Origin: Alcanivorax limicola
GTDB lineage: Bacteria; Pseudomonadota; Gammaproteobacteria; Pseudomonadales; Alcanivoracaceae
NCBI RefSeq assembly: GCF_019931215.1
Contig: NZ_JAIOUB010000001.1
Span: 1,209,955 to 1,273,954 of the forward strand
Direction: 5' to 3'
DNA length: 64,000 bases
Shown: in pieces, positions 25,199-33,758 of the stretch
How positions within the stretch are numbered: position 1 is the stretch's first letter
How the letters are laid out: every line of letters begins with the position of its first letter
Notes under the pieces: model-generated
Told to the model about the DNA's origin: nothing
The model's input: the letters and a program-made list of their open reading frames with translations, nothing else
Databases searched by the model: none
Program-made: the position numbers and the translations under genes

Positions 25199-25810
25199 AT
25201 GAAGAGGCTGGTCCTACCCGCCAGTGTTTCAACCCGCGCTGCAGCCATCGATGCCGATCAGCTGTGTTCCCGGCTCGGCATTACCGCCACCCCGTCCGTC
25301 CCCTACACCATGGTTTATCCCGGCAATCGCCGCATCAATTACCACTACCCGTTTGTCATCCTGCACATGCCACGCAGTGCGCTGGAACCCATTACCGAAG
25401 CGATCTGCAGCGTTGTGACGCCCTGTATCAATGCCCTGCTGAGTGTCACCGGCTCAGTGCTCAGCGGCCGCGACGGCGGCGGTGCCGGCCAAGGCGCCAA
25501 CAGCAAGGAAGGCTCGGTCATGGGTACGGTGCTGTATCAGGCCGCCAAATGGTCTTTGCCCATATTCAGCGAGCCGCACCCGCTGGAGGATGACGGGCTC
25601 GACATTCTGCTTTCCAGGCATTATTTCGGCACCCGCGAGATCGGCATGGATGTCACGGTGGCGCCCTACCCCGGTGTACCTGTACCGGTGTGGCGCATCT
25701 TCGTGGAGGCGATGATGAAGCAGGCTGGCAACACGGATAGCGATCACCCGCTGGCCGCCGAGCCGATGGTTCAGGAACCTGACACGCTGTATACGTTTTT
25801 ACGGCGCTGA
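25199..25810 (+). CDS. Unknown protein
   Basis: A 203-residue protein with a strong ribosome site (AAGGAGG) before the ATG giving MKRLVLPASVST. I do not recognise it. It has no clear signal peptide. The central part is Gly-rich (SGRDGGGAGQGANSKEG) and hydrophobic before it (EAICSVVTPCINALLSVTG). The C-terminal part has DILLSRHYFGTREIGMDVTV and an amphipathic helix (VWRIFVEAMMKQAG). It is convergent with the chalcone-isomerase-like gene. Confidence 0.7.
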   Translation: MKRLVLPASVSTRAAAIDADQLCSRLGITATPSVPYTMVYPGNRRINYHYPFVILHMPRSALEPITEAICSVVTPCINALLSVTGSVLSGRDGGGAGQGANSKEGSVMGTVLYQAAKWSLPIFSEPHPLEDDGLDILLSRHYFGTREIGMDVTVAPYPGVPVPVWRIFVEAMMKQAGNTDSDHPLAAEPMVQEPDTLYTFLRR

Positions 25811-25850
25811 CATAGCCGGGCGGGCGCTGACCGTGCCTGTATGGCCTGTA

Positions 25851-26438
25851 TCAGCGCCCGAGCATATCGCGCTTGAGGGAATCCTGAACGGGGTCTTTGC
25901 CCAGATAGATGCCGAACAGCACCTGTTTGAAATCCAGGCCTTCGATTACCCGCAGGGTCTCGTCGTTGCGCAGGAAACGGGTGCCCTCATCCGGGCGATA
26001 GATAAAACGAAAAACGTCGCCGTCTTTTATGTCAATGTCCGCCATGTCTTCACGCAATTCGGCAAGAAAGGGCGCGTAGTCCGGGTAGTCGTCGCCGGCG
26101 GATTTGCGAAAGCCGTCTTCGATGGAATCCATGAAGCGTTTTTGCGTCACCCGCGACGAGGTGATGGTCAGCTGTACCGCCTGCACCTCGTCGCGCCGGA
26201 TGATTTCCTCGGCATCCTGTTCCCGGGATTGCAGGTAAAGGCCCGCAACATAGACATTCATGAGGTACTTGTTACGCTGGCCCTCGCCGTTAAGTGTCAG
26301 CGTGATGTCGTCGACCGTGATTGTTTCCGGCAGTGTCGCAGCAGTGGCCATGCTGCCAACCAGCAGCATCACGATAAAGCACAGGCGCTGCAGGCCATGA
26401 GTGCGCTGACGGGGCTGGGGTACAACGATGCGATGCAC
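25851..26438 (-). CDS. Chalcone-isomerase-like exported protein
   Basis: A 195-residue protein of the bacterial chalcone-isomerase-like family (no plant-type activity implied). The chosen start is GTG at 26438 because AAGGAG lies 6 bp before it; an earlier GTG at 26459 would place that Shine-Dalgarno inside the gene. A signal peptide (LCFIVMLLVGSMATAA) is followed by TLNGEGQRNKYLMNVYVAGLY-type strands (LNGEGQRNKYLMNVYVAGLY), and it ends in FGIYLGKDPVQDSLKRDMLG. A paralogue lies at 56845. Members sit in envelope-lipid clusters and may bind fatty acids. Confidence 0.85.
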   Translation of the reverse strand: MHRIVVPQPRQRTHGLQRLCFIVMLLVGSMATAATLPETITVDDITLTLNGEGQRNKYLMNVYVAGLYLQSREQDAEEIIRRDEVQAVQLTITSSRVTQKRFMDSIEDGFRKSAGDDYPDYAPFLAELREDMADIDIKDGDVFRFIYRPDEGTRFLRNDETLRVIEGLDFKQVLFGIYLGKDPVQDSLKRDMLGR

Positions 26439-26571
26439 GGCAATCTCCTTGGTGGCCACTCTTTTGCTATCCCTTTGGGACCGGAACCGCCGCCCGCATG
26501 TTCCGCCGTCGGTGGCGCCCGGCCCAGTACTTTCAGTGTTTTACAGTCCGCAGTGTTTTACAGCCCGCCTT

Positions 26572-26973
26572 TTACTGGCCACTTTTCAGGGCAAGCCCTT
26601 CCAGTTTCTCGCGCTTGTCCTGCGGAAGCGGTGCCGAGCGCTGGGTAGCATGGTCAAAATACACCTGCACCGCTCTGCCTCGGGCGACGCAAGCGCCGCT
26701 CTGCCAGGCTTCCTGACAGACATGAAAAGAACTGTTGCCGATGCTATCAATCCAGGTGCGTATCTCGACATTCGTGCCGTAGTAGATCTGGGCGACGAAA
26801 TCCACTTCGATACGTGCCAGGATCAACGGCATTTTCTTTGCGTCGTCGGGCTCGGCAAACACCTCGAACACGGTGGCGCGCCCGGTTTCGAACCAGCCGG
26901 CCACAACGGTGTTGTTGATGTGGCCAAAGGCATCGGTTTCGTAGAAACGGGGAACAAGTATCAGGCTGTGCAT
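26572..26973 (-). CDS. Acyl-CoA thioesterase, hotdog fold (YbgC/FadM type)
   Basis: A 133-residue hotdog-fold thioesterase. The start is the ATG giving MHSLILVPRFYETDAFGHIN; longer N-terminal extensions do not match the family. The catalytic motif YETDAFGHINNTVVAGWFE (about residues 11-29) has the conserved Asp. IARIEVDF-type strand (LARIEVDFVAQIYYG) follows. It likely releases fatty acids from acyl-CoA. Confidence 0.9.
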   Translation of the reverse strand: MHSLILVPRFYETDAFGHINNTVVAGWFETGRATVFEVFAEPDDAKKMPLILARIEVDFVAQIYYGTNVEIRTWIDSIGNSSFHVCQEAWQSGACVARGRAVQVYFDHATQRSAPLPQDKREKLEGLALKSGQ

Positions 26974-27191
26974 CCGGACTCCTGTATCTGGCAGTGGGCT
27001 GCCGGTTGGCAATGGGACGCACGAGTATACCTGTCTGTGGCGTTCCATCTGGGCCGAAATCCCGATTCCAGCGGCATCGATTTCCGGTATTCTGATGCAC
27101 ATCCTATTTTTTGAATTTGATTCAACTATTATCAGGCAATCAAACAGGCAGTCCGGACCCTGTGCCGCCTGCCCTTTTCCGGGGGAGCACC

Positions 27192-27476
27192 ATGAAAGCC
27201 ATCTGGCAGGGGCATGTTATTGCCCAGAGCGAACGCACTATCGTGCTCGGTGGGCACCACTACTTTCCATGCGAGTGCGTGGACCAGGCCTATCTGGGCG
27301 ACAGCCCGCAGCGGGGGCAGCATCCCGTCGCCGGCGAGCTGTGCTACTACCATCTGCAGTCGCCAGACGGTCCGCAGGAGCAGAATGCGGCCTGGCTGGT
27401 GGTCGCCCCCCAAGGGGAAATGGCCATTCTGGCCGATCATATCGGTTTCGAATTGTGCGTTGACGTGATCAGCTGA
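27192..27476 (+). CDS. DUF427-family protein
   Basis: A 94-residue protein of the DUF427 family, a small all-beta fold of unknown biochemical role. The start is the ATG giving MKAIWQGHVIAQSE. Typical marks are IVLGGHHYFPCECV, CYYHL and ENAAWLV-like QNAAWLVVAPQGE. It lies 63 bp upstream of the RHH regulator gene. Confidence 0.85.
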   Translation: MKAIWQGHVIAQSERTIVLGGHHYFPCECVDQAYLGDSPQRGQHPVAGELCYYHLQSPDGPQEQNAAWLVVAPQGEMAILADHIGFELCVDVIS

Positions 27477-27481
27477 CCCGC

Positions 27482-27500
27482 TGTAGTATTTTGTACTACA
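27482..27500. promoter_or_regulatory. Inverted repeat upstream of the RHH regulator
   Basis: TGTAGTA-TTTTG-TACTACA, perfect 7-bp arms, 39 bp upstream of the RHH gene. A related site (TTTGTA-C-TACAAA) lies at 28118-28130 before the UbiB-type gene. Probable operator of the RHH protein. Confidence 0.55.
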
Positions 27501-27539
27501 TCAATTGCCAGCCCACTCATTGTCTACGTGGAAACCGTC

Positions 27540-28067
27540 ATGGCGGACAGCAGCAAGACAGGTCGCCGGGGCCGCAAGCCCTCGGAAGACGCGGAACGCA
27601 AGGATCGTGTGATCCAGACCCGGGTGCCCCGGGACCTGGAAACGACATTGAAAGACGCCGCCGAGCGCGAGCGCGTCAGCGTGTCCCACCTGATCCGTCA
27701 TGTGCTGGAAGACACCTTCAACCTGGTGGACAACATCGTCGCCGATTCCGCCAGCCTGGTGGGCAATGTGACGCGGGATGCCAAGCGGCTCGCGGCGTCT
27801 GCCCGGGGCGAGCGCGCCCCTGGCAGTATGAGTGGCAGCACGAGTGAGGCCGCCTCGCCGCGGGTCCCCGCTGCCCAGGGGGGCGACGAAGCTGCTGCCC
27901 TGCTGGAGGCGGTGGATGCCTGGCAGGACGTGATCATCAACCGCGCCGATCACTGTGTGCAGTGCGGCGTCGCGCTCAAGCGCGGGCAGCGTGCCTTCCG
28001 GGGCCTGAGCAGTATTCCCGGCGCACCGGCCGTCTGGCTGTGTGGTGACTGCATCACGACCTTGTAA
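27540..28067 (+). CDS. Ribbon-helix-helix / zinc-ribbon regulator
   Basis: A 175-residue protein starting MADSSKTGRRGRKPSEDAER. A basic N-terminus leads into a ribbon-helix-helix DNA-binding motif (VIQTRVPRDLETTLKDAAER and RVSVSHLIRHVLEDTFNLV, about residues 24-65). A variable Ala/Ser-rich linker follows, and the C-terminal part holds two CxxC pairs (CVQCG at about residue 137 and LCGDC at about 169) that could bind zinc. Inverted repeats containing TACTACA lie before this gene and before the next one, suggesting autoregulation and control of the UbiB-type gene. Confidence 0.8.
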   Translation: MADSSKTGRRGRKPSEDAERKDRVIQTRVPRDLETTLKDAAERERVSVSHLIRHVLEDTFNLVDNIVADSASLVGNVTRDAKRLAASARGERAPGSMSGSTSEAASPRVPAAQGGDEAAALLEAVDAWQDVIINRADHCVQCGVALKRGQRAFRGLSSIPGAPAVWLCGDCITTL

Positions 28068-28083
28068 TCACGCATTGAAAACA

Positions 28084-28110
28084 GGCGCTCTCGTCGAGCG
28101 CCGTTTTTTT
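28084..28110 (+). terminator. Rho-independent terminator
   Basis: 7-bp GC stem GGCGCTC/GAGCGCC, 5-nt loop, then seven T. It ends the RHH transcript. Confidence 0.9.
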
Positions 28111-28117
28111 ACCCTGA

Positions 28118-28130
28118 TTTGTACTACAAA
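28118..28130. promoter_or_regulatory. Inverted repeat upstream of the UbiB-type gene
   Basis: TTTGTA-C-TACAAA, perfect 6-bp arms. It shares TTTGTACTACA with the site at 27482-27500, so it is probably bound by the same RHH protein. Confidence 0.5.
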
Positions 28131-28136
28131 ATATGA

Positions 28137-28180
28137 CATTTCTCCGGGCTCATTTTTCCGGGGCACATTTTTCCGGGATA
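28137..28180 (+). repeat. Three short tandem repeats in the UbiB leader
   Basis: Three imperfect copies of a 14-15 nt unit (CATTTTTCCGGGGCA) run from 28137 to 28180, ending 15 bp before the ATG. Copy number could vary and affect expression. Confidence 0.6.
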
Positions 28181-28195
28181 GAAGAGGACAACACC

Positions 28196-29929
28196 ATGCG
28201 TCAGGCTGACTCAACGGAACAGGCAAACGCAGTGACGACGGGCGCTATCGCGACATCCGCCCCAGCAGGAGACAAAACGTCTCGCTGGCAGGCGCTGCAC
28301 GATTTCGCCGATGCCCGCAGCACCGACGGCGGCCTGCGCGCCTGGCTGACGATTCTTGATGCCAGCATCAAGACGCTGGAAAAGGCGGCCTGGCAGGGCC
28401 GGGCTCTGGCCGAGCAGGCCCGCGAGGGCTGGCGCCTGGTCGAGTCCGGCGCCAGCGATATGGCCACGGAATACCAGAACTTTTCCAACGAAGCCAAGCG
28501 CTGGCCCGCGCGCCTCAAGCGCCTGACAATCACCGGCTGGATGCTCACGCGGGTGGCCACCAGCTACCGCTTCTGGGGCACGCGCAGTGCCTTTATCAGC
28601 GCCGGGCGCCGGGACGCCGCACTGCATGAGCTGCATCGGCGCAATGCACGACGATTCCGGGATACCTCATTGGCCCAGGGCGGTGCCTTTCTGAAGATCG
28701 GCCAGTTGTTGTCCACGCGGCCAGACCTGTTGCCTGCGGCCTGGGTCGAAGAGCTTGCGGTATTGCAGGACCAGGCCATGCCGGAAGCGCCGGCGCAAAT
28801 TCGCGCTGTGATCGAAGCCGATCTGGGCGCGCCGCTGGCCACCCTGTTTGCCGAGTTCGACGAAACGCCGCTGGCCTGTGCCAGCATCGGCCAGGTTCAC
28901 CGGGCCCGGTTGCACGATGGGCGCGAGGTGGCCGTCAAGGTGCAGCGCCCGGGGCTCAGCGACATCATCGAGCTGGATCTGACGCTGCTGGGGATTTTCA
29001 TGGACAGCGTCAGCAGCCTGTTGCCGCCCACGGACATGAGCACCATTGTCGGCGAGATCGAGCGCAGCGTGCGCGAGGAGCTGGATTACGCGGGCGAAAC
29101 CCGCATCACGGCACAGATGAATCAGGCACTGAAAGACATGCCGGGGGTCCACGTTCCCGCGCCAGTGAAAGAGCTGTGCAGCGCGCATGTGATGACCAGC
29201 GAATTCATCCATGGCCGCAAATTCACCACGGTACTGGAGGAAGCCCACCAGGCCGGCGACAACGCCACGGTAGAAAGCCTGCTCGGGCGGTTGCTGGATG
29301 TGTATCTCAAGCAGGTGCTGCGGCTGGGCATGTTCCAGGCCGATCCGCACCCCGGCAATCTGATGGTCAGCGACGACGGTGATCTGGTGCTGCTGGATTT
29401 CGGTTGCACGGCGGTGTTCACCGACGAGCGGCGCCAGCGTTATTTCCGGGTGCTACAAGCGGCGATCGTCGGCGATAGTGACACGATTGCGCAGGAACTG
29501 GACCGTCTTGGTTTTGCCACCCGCAGTGGCGAGCCGGCCACGCTGCTGGCGTTCGCCGATGCCCTGCTGACCCAGTTCCGGGATGCCGCATTACGCGGTC
29601 AGGATGGCGCCTTGTGGCCTACGCCGGAGGAATTGATGAGCCGGGCCCGGGATCTGCTGCATCAGGCCAACGCCGATCCGGTGGACACCTTGCCGGCGGA
29701 TTTCATTCTGCTGGCGCGGGTGTTCGGATCGTTGAGTGGGCTGTTCATGCACTATCAGCCGAAGCTGGATCTGGCGCGCTGCCTGCTGCCCTATCTGATG
29801 GCCACGGATGACGCTGACACTGTCACGGCACGCCGCAGCGATATGCTGGCCACAGAGACGCCAGCCGGTTTGCTGACTCGCGGCTGGCGCGCGCTGCGGC
29901 GCCCGGCAGCGGGCAGTGCGGGCGCCTGA
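28196..29929 (+). CDS. UbiB/ADCK-family (ABC1) atypical kinase
   Basis: A 577-residue atypical kinase of the UbiB/ABC1 family. The start is the ATG giving MRQADSTEQ, with AGAGG upstream. An Ala-rich helical N-terminus (about 1-130) is unlike short UbiB. Kinase marks include GGAFLKIGQLLSTRPD (KxGQ motif, about residues 160-175), ACASIGQVHRARLHDGREVAVKVQRPG, FIHGRKF, FQADPHPGNLM and LLDFGCTA. No C-terminal membrane helices typical of UbiB are obvious. Family members act on coenzyme Q or lipids. It is next to a regulator sharing an operator sequence. Confidence 0.92.
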   Translation: MRQADSTEQANAVTTGAIATSAPAGDKTSRWQALHDFADARSTDGGLRAWLTILDASIKTLEKAAWQGRALAEQAREGWRLVESGASDMATEYQNFSNEAKRWPARLKRLTITGWMLTRVATSYRFWGTRSAFISAGRRDAALHELHRRNARRFRDTSLAQGGAFLKIGQLLSTRPDLLPAAWVEELAVLQDQAMPEAPAQIRAVIEADLGAPLATLFAEFDETPLACASIGQVHRARLHDGREVAVKVQRPGLSDIIELDLTLLGIFMDSVSSLLPPTDMSTIVGEIERSVREELDYAGETRITAQMNQALKDMPGVHVPAPVKELCSAHVMTSEFIHGRKFTTVLEEAHQAGDNATVESLLGRLLDVYLKQVLRLGMFQADPHPGNLMVSDDGDLVLLDFGCTAVFTDERRQRYFRVLQAAIVGDSDTIAQELDRLGFATRSGEPATLLAFADALLTQFRDAALRGQDGALWPTPEELMSRARDLLHQANADPVDTLPADFILLARVFGSLSGLFMHYQPKLDLARCLLPYLMATDDADTVTARRSDMLATETPAGLLTRGWRALRRPAAGSAGA

Positions 29930-29930
29930 C

Positions 29931-30146
29931 TCAGCTGTTTTCGATGCGGAAGCCGACTTTCAGGCCGACCTGATAGTGGCCGACTTTGCCGTTCTCGATA
30001 TGGCCTCGGGTTTCCGTCACTTCGAACCATTCCATCATCTTGACGGATTTGGCGCACTCGGCCAGCGCGTTGTTGATGGCATCCTCGATGCTTTTCTTTG
30101 AGGAACCCACAACTTCGATTTTCTTGTAGGTGTGATGATCAGTCAT
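29931..30146 (-). CDS. Dodecin (flavin-storage protein)
   Basis: A 71-residue dodecin, the usual family size. It forms a hollow dodecamer that binds flavins. Marks include KKIEVVGSS, SIEDAINNALAECAKSV, WFEVTETRGHI with the stacking Trp, and HYQVGLKVGFRIE with the flavin-contacting Gln. It is convergent with the UbiB-type gene. Confidence 0.95.
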   Translation of the reverse strand: MTDHHTYKKIEVVGSSKKSIEDAINNALAECAKSVKMMEWFEVTETRGHIENGKVGHYQVGLKVGFRIENS

Positions 30147-30254
30147 GACACTCTCCCGGATGCGCTACAGTGTTTACCAGTCTGATCCTCACCCCTCGGG
30201 CTATCAACCGCGCTTTACGTCCTATTACCTTTGCCTGGGCTTTCACCAGCGCGT

Positions 30255-30971
30255 TTACCGAGACGGCACCTTGAGATCCGCCAGGGAGCGGCGCTCAGGG
30301 CGATAGCTGTTAACCACATCGTCTGCCGGGTATCCCAGTGAAACACCGCAGAGCAATTGGTAGTCCGCCGGAATATCGAATTCTGCCGCCACCGGTGAGC
30401 GCCACAACGCAAGGGCGCCCTGGGCGCAGGTGCCCAACCCCTGATCGGTAGCGGCCAGCATCAGGCTTTGCAGGAAAATGCCCGCATCCAGCGCTGAATA
30501 GGCACCCAGGCCCTTGTGGGCAAAGATAAACAGCGCAACCGGCGCATCAAAAAACGAAAAGTTGCGCGCCATTTGTGCATCGCGGGCGGCATGGTCGCCG
30601 CGTTCGATGCCCAGCAGGTTATACAGACCATGGCCGGTGGCCACGCGGCGCGGTTGCAGATCGCTGGGGTATTTCAGAATCGGTTTGAAATCGCCATCCG
30701 GCAGCACACCACCGCGCACCGCCGCTGCCAGTTTTTTCCAGGCTGGCGCACGCTGCAAGGTCGACACCCGGGCGAACCGCTCACTCAGTGCCTGGCGCAG
30801 GGTGTCCACTTGTGCGCCCCGGGCCACCGCCACTTTATAAGGCTGCGTGTTCGACCAGCTGGGCGATTCCAGCGCCTGGGTCAGTAGCGCATCAATCACC
30901 TCCTCAGATACCGGGGTGTCGCTGAATGCACGAATACTACGACGCTGCTGCAGCACATCACTGAATTCCAT
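30255..30971 (-). CDS. Nitroreductase-family oxidoreductase
   Basis: A 238-residue FMN-dependent nitroreductase. The N-terminal RRSIRAFSDTPVSEEVID binds FMN phosphate, followed by ALESPSWSNTQPYKVAVA. The C-terminal part has QGLGTCAQGALALW and the GVSLGYPADD substrate/FMN region. A probable NAD(P)H-dependent reducer of nitro or quinone compounds. Confidence 0.92.
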   Translation of the reverse strand: MEFSDVLQQRRSIRAFSDTPVSEEVIDALLTQALESPSWSNTQPYKVAVARGAQVDTLRQALSERFARVSTLQRAPAWKKLAAAVRGGVLPDGDFKPILKYPSDLQPRRVATGHGLYNLLGIERGDHAARDAQMARNFSFFDAPVALFIFAHKGLGAYSALDAGIFLQSLMLAATDQGLGTCAQGALALWRSPVAAEFDIPADYQLLCGVSLGYPADDVVNSYRPERRSLADLKVPSR

Positions 30972-31142
30972 GGTCTGTTCTCGCTTGCTTGCGTGGCTGT
31001 TTGTGTGGCTTGTTTATAAGCACCGGACACTAGCGCTTTCTGCGGGGATACACACTGACCGGAAATATCACCCCCTTGAGCGCCTTTGCTCGGCGGGGCC
31101 CTGGCTGGCACTTGGCCCGGTGGCACGGGTAAGATGCGCGCC

Positions 31143-31631
31143 ATGAAACGTGATGCCCGATTTTCCCGTTGCCGTCAGTACCGCTATGCCCTGTGGCGCT
31201 GGTGGGGCGATGACGCCGCCGCCACACCGCCGGAAGCGAGCCGTTACGCCTTGATCATCGGCCTGAACCCCTCCACGGCAGACCATCTGCAGGATGACCC
31301 GACCATCCGGCGCTGCATCGGCTTTGCCCGGGACTGGGGCTATGACGGGCTGTGTGTGGCCAACCTGTTTGCCTGGCGGGCGACCTACCCGGAAGACCTC
31401 AAGGGCGCCGCCGATCCGGTGGGCCCGCGCAACAACTACTGGCTGCGACGCCTGGCCGCCAACGCGGAAGTGGTCGTCGCCGGCTGGGGCAACCACGGCC
31501 TGCACCTGGACCGCGCCGCCCGCGTGCGGCGCATGTTGCCGGACTGCCATATCCTGCGCCTGAACACCTCAGGCGAACCCGCCCACCCCCTCTACCTCCC
31601 CAAAACCCTCCGCCCCCAACCCTGGCGATAA
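31143..31631 (+). CDS. DUF1643-family protein
   Basis: A 162-residue protein of the DUF1643 family. The start is the ATG giving MKRDARFSRCRQYRYALWRW. Family marks are YALIIGLNPSTADHLQDDPT (about residues 36-55), CIGFARDWGYDGLCVANLFA and VAGWGNHG. Function unknown; the fold resembles uracil-DNA glycosylase-like proteins. Confidence 0.85.
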   Translation: MKRDARFSRCRQYRYALWRWWGDDAAATPPEASRYALIIGLNPSTADHLQDDPTIRRCIGFARDWGYDGLCVANLFAWRATYPEDLKGAADPVGPRNNYWLRRLAANAEVVVAGWGNHGLHLDRAARVRRMLPDCHILRLNTSGEPAHPLYLPKTLRPQPWR

Positions 31632-31644
31632 CCCCCCGTAGCCC

Positions 31645-31778
31645 CCGTAGGGTGTGCTGAGCCTTGGCGAATCGGACTGGCGCACCAGCGCACCATGAAC
31701 ACTTGCAGCTACTACCAGGGTTTGGGCAGTGAACTCGGGCTACCGGTGCGCTTCGCCAAGGCTCAGCACACCCTACGG
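31645..31778. repeat. Palindromic intergenic repeat with 26-bp arms
   Basis: A perfect 26-bp inverted repeat (31645-31670 and 31753-31778) bounds a 134-bp element just after the DUF1643 gene. GCGCACC/GGTGCGC pairs extend the symmetry inside. The first 18 bp of the arm recur at 14-31. It looks like a dispersed palindromic or MITE-like unit. No transposase gene adjoins it. Confidence 0.75.
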
Positions 31779-31923
31779 GCGGCAGATATTGAATAGGGTT
31801 CGTGACGTGCAGGGTCGGATAGCGGATATGCGACGGGTTTCCGCTTTTGTGCTGTGATGGATGATTGAATGTCGCTACAGACCAGCCCAGAATCCGGGGT
31901 ATTCATTTTTTGGGGTTTTTGAG

Positions 31924-32529
31924 ATGCGTTATCTGACAACAATACTGTTATCCGCCGCCATGCTGACGGCGTGTGGTGGCTCAGACGACAACCGCAGCTT
32001 CCTGACCGGCTATATGTTGTCACCCGATCCAGACACGATTGATCTGGACGATGAGGTCAATGGGTTCGGCGGTGCGCGCTGCAATACCAATGAAGATTTC
32101 TGGTATCAGGTGGCCGTCTATGATCTCGACAGTTCAAACACACATTCGAAATGGACGCTGCTGTTCCGGGCACCATCCAACATCACCGGTACAGTGACCG
32201 CCTCCAGCGGGAGCCAGCCCACGTTCCGTCTGCTCAGCAATTACCAGATGCAGTCCGATGGCAGCAACTCCAACTGTCTCACCCATGATGATCACGAGAG
32301 AATTTTCAGAGCCGTCAGTGGCTACGTCAATTTTGACTCTGTGGAAGATGCCAATTTCCAGCTGACGTTTGAGGAAAGAAGCAGCTTCAATGGCCCGCCG
32401 ATTGATGACAATCCGCAGCTGGTCACGGTGAGTGGCTGCTGGCGTGTCAGCAACAGCCGCACATCCTGCTGGGATGGCAGCACCGCAGACGATGAAGAAG
32501 ACGAGGGCGATGAGGACGAAACGCCCTGA
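31924..32529 (+). CDS. Predicted lipoprotein, acidic tail
   Basis: A 201-residue lipoprotein; signal MRYLTTILLSAAMLTACGG with the lipid Cys at about residue 16. The mature domain has four or more Cys (ARCNTN, SNCLTHD, SGCWRVSN, TSCWDG) and Ser/Asn-rich strands. It ends in a very acidic tail (DDEEDEGDEDETP). No family recognised. Confidence 0.75.
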   Translation: MRYLTTILLSAAMLTACGGSDDNRSFLTGYMLSPDPDTIDLDDEVNGFGGARCNTNEDFWYQVAVYDLDSSNTHSKWTLLFRAPSNITGTVTASSGSQPTFRLLSNYQMQSDGSNSNCLTHDDHERIFRAVSGYVNFDSVEDANFQLTFEERSSFNGPPIDDNPQLVTVSGCWRVSNSRTSCWDGSTADDEEDEGDEDETP

Positions 32530-32616
32530 TCCTGGCCGGACACCAACCCTTCACATTCACGCTCCCCTGCCCCACCCAATGTTTCCATAACGAATGGATG
32601 CAAATTGGGTGGGGCC

Positions 32617-33192
32617 ATGAGCGAACTGATTCAGATCGTCTATATAAGCAGGGCAACGTTCGAGGCCGGTCCGCGAGAAAACGGTGTTGAGCCGCATGTT
32701 GCGCGCATTCTGTTGAAATCCCGTCAGAACAACCCCCGGCAAGGCCTGGTGGGCGTGCTGTTCTACGGCGATGGCAACTTCTTCCAGTGCATTGAAGGTG
32801 AGCGCGAGGCGGTGGAGTCACTGTTCACGCGCATCAGCGCCGATTCCCGGCACAAGGACGTGCGCGTGCTGAGCGTGCGGAATATCGAGGTGCGCACCTT
32901 CAATGAATGGTCCATGAAGTATGTGCCGGCCGCCCGCGAAGTCATGATGACGGTCAAGGCGTTCGGTTTTGATCATTTTGATCCTTACCGGTTCAACGAA
33001 GACCAGGTGGCAGAAATGCTGGCGCTACTGCAGCGCATCAGCGATCCGACACTGGGTCGCCTGAACAGTGCCGCACCGCCACCGGGGGAGGCGCACGACT
33101 TCATGGGGCTCACCTATCTGGCCCTTGCCATTGCGACGCTGGCGCTAGCCGTCTCCTGCATCAATCTGGCGATGACCATGGAGTGGCTGTGA
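32617..33192 (+). CDS. BLUF-domain blue-light photoreceptor with membrane tail
   Basis: A 191-residue protein. The BLUF domain (about 1-100) binds FAD and senses blue light. The key Tyr is in IQIVYISRA, the Asn in RQNNPRQGLVGVLFY, the Gln in FFQCIEGE, and the late Trp-Ser-Met in FNEWSMKYV. A helical linker follows, then one C-terminal membrane helix (YLALAIATLALAVSCINLAM). A TTG at 32605 could also start it. It overlaps the next gene by 10 bp, so the two are coupled. Confidence 0.92.
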   Translation: MSELIQIVYISRATFEAGPRENGVEPHVARILLKSRQNNPRQGLVGVLFYGDGNFFQCIEGEREAVESLFTRISADSRHKDVRVLSVRNIEVRTFNEWSMKYVPAAREVMMTVKAFGFDHFDPYRFNEDQVAEMLALLQRISDPTLGRLNSAAPPPGEAHDFMGLTYLALAIATLALAVSCINLAMTMEWL

Positions 33193-33614
33193 TTGCCTTG
33201 ACCCACCACTGGATTCATCGGCTCGGCTATGCCGGGCTGATTCCATTTGTGACACTGACGTTGATCATCTGGACCTGGCCGGCGCTCCACTGGCCGGGGG
33301 AGGTGCTGCTGGCCTACGGCGCACTGATTTTCTGTTTTGTCGGCGCCATTCATTTCGGTTTTGGTATCGCGGATGAGCGTATGACGCCGGGCGGCATCAT
33401 CTGGAGCATCATGCCTGTGGCGATGGCCACGCCGATGCTGCTGGCGCCGCCCGCGTTGGGGCTGCCACTGGTGGCTGCCGGGCTGGTGCTGGCCTGGACG
33501 CTGGACCAGACGCTGTTTGAAACCATTCTGCCGCCCTGGTACCGCAATCTGCGCGACAAGCTGACGGCTGGCGCCGTGCTCGCGTTGATGATCGGCTGGC
33601 TTGGCGTGATGTGA
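33183..33614 (+). CDS. DUF3429-family membrane protein
   Basis: A 143-residue inner-membrane protein with about four to five helices. The start is GTG at 33183. The family mark LLAYGALIFCFVGAIHFGFGIA (LLAYGALIFCFVGAIHFGFG, about residues 42-61) is clear. DUF3429 genes often sit near light- or DNA-photorepair genes. Here it overlaps the BLUF gene, which suggests that the photoreceptor signals to this protein in the membrane. Confidence 0.82.
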   Translation: MAVIALTHHWIHRLGYAGLIPFVTLTLIIWTWPALHWPGEVLLAYGALIFCFVGAIHFGFGIADERMTPGGIIWSIMPVAMATPMLLAPPALGLPLVAAGLVLAWTLDQTLFETILPPWYRNLRDKLTAGAVLALMIGWLGVM

Positions 33615-33758
33615 AGTGATGTGATCTGATCGGCTGTGACGGTATAAAACAGCGCAAAATTTCGTCTAATACAGCGCTGATACATGGCCCCTGCAAAGTC
33701 TTCCGCTTAGGATGAACCGCATAATTCAAAGGACAGACGACAGCGGGAGCGACATGTC

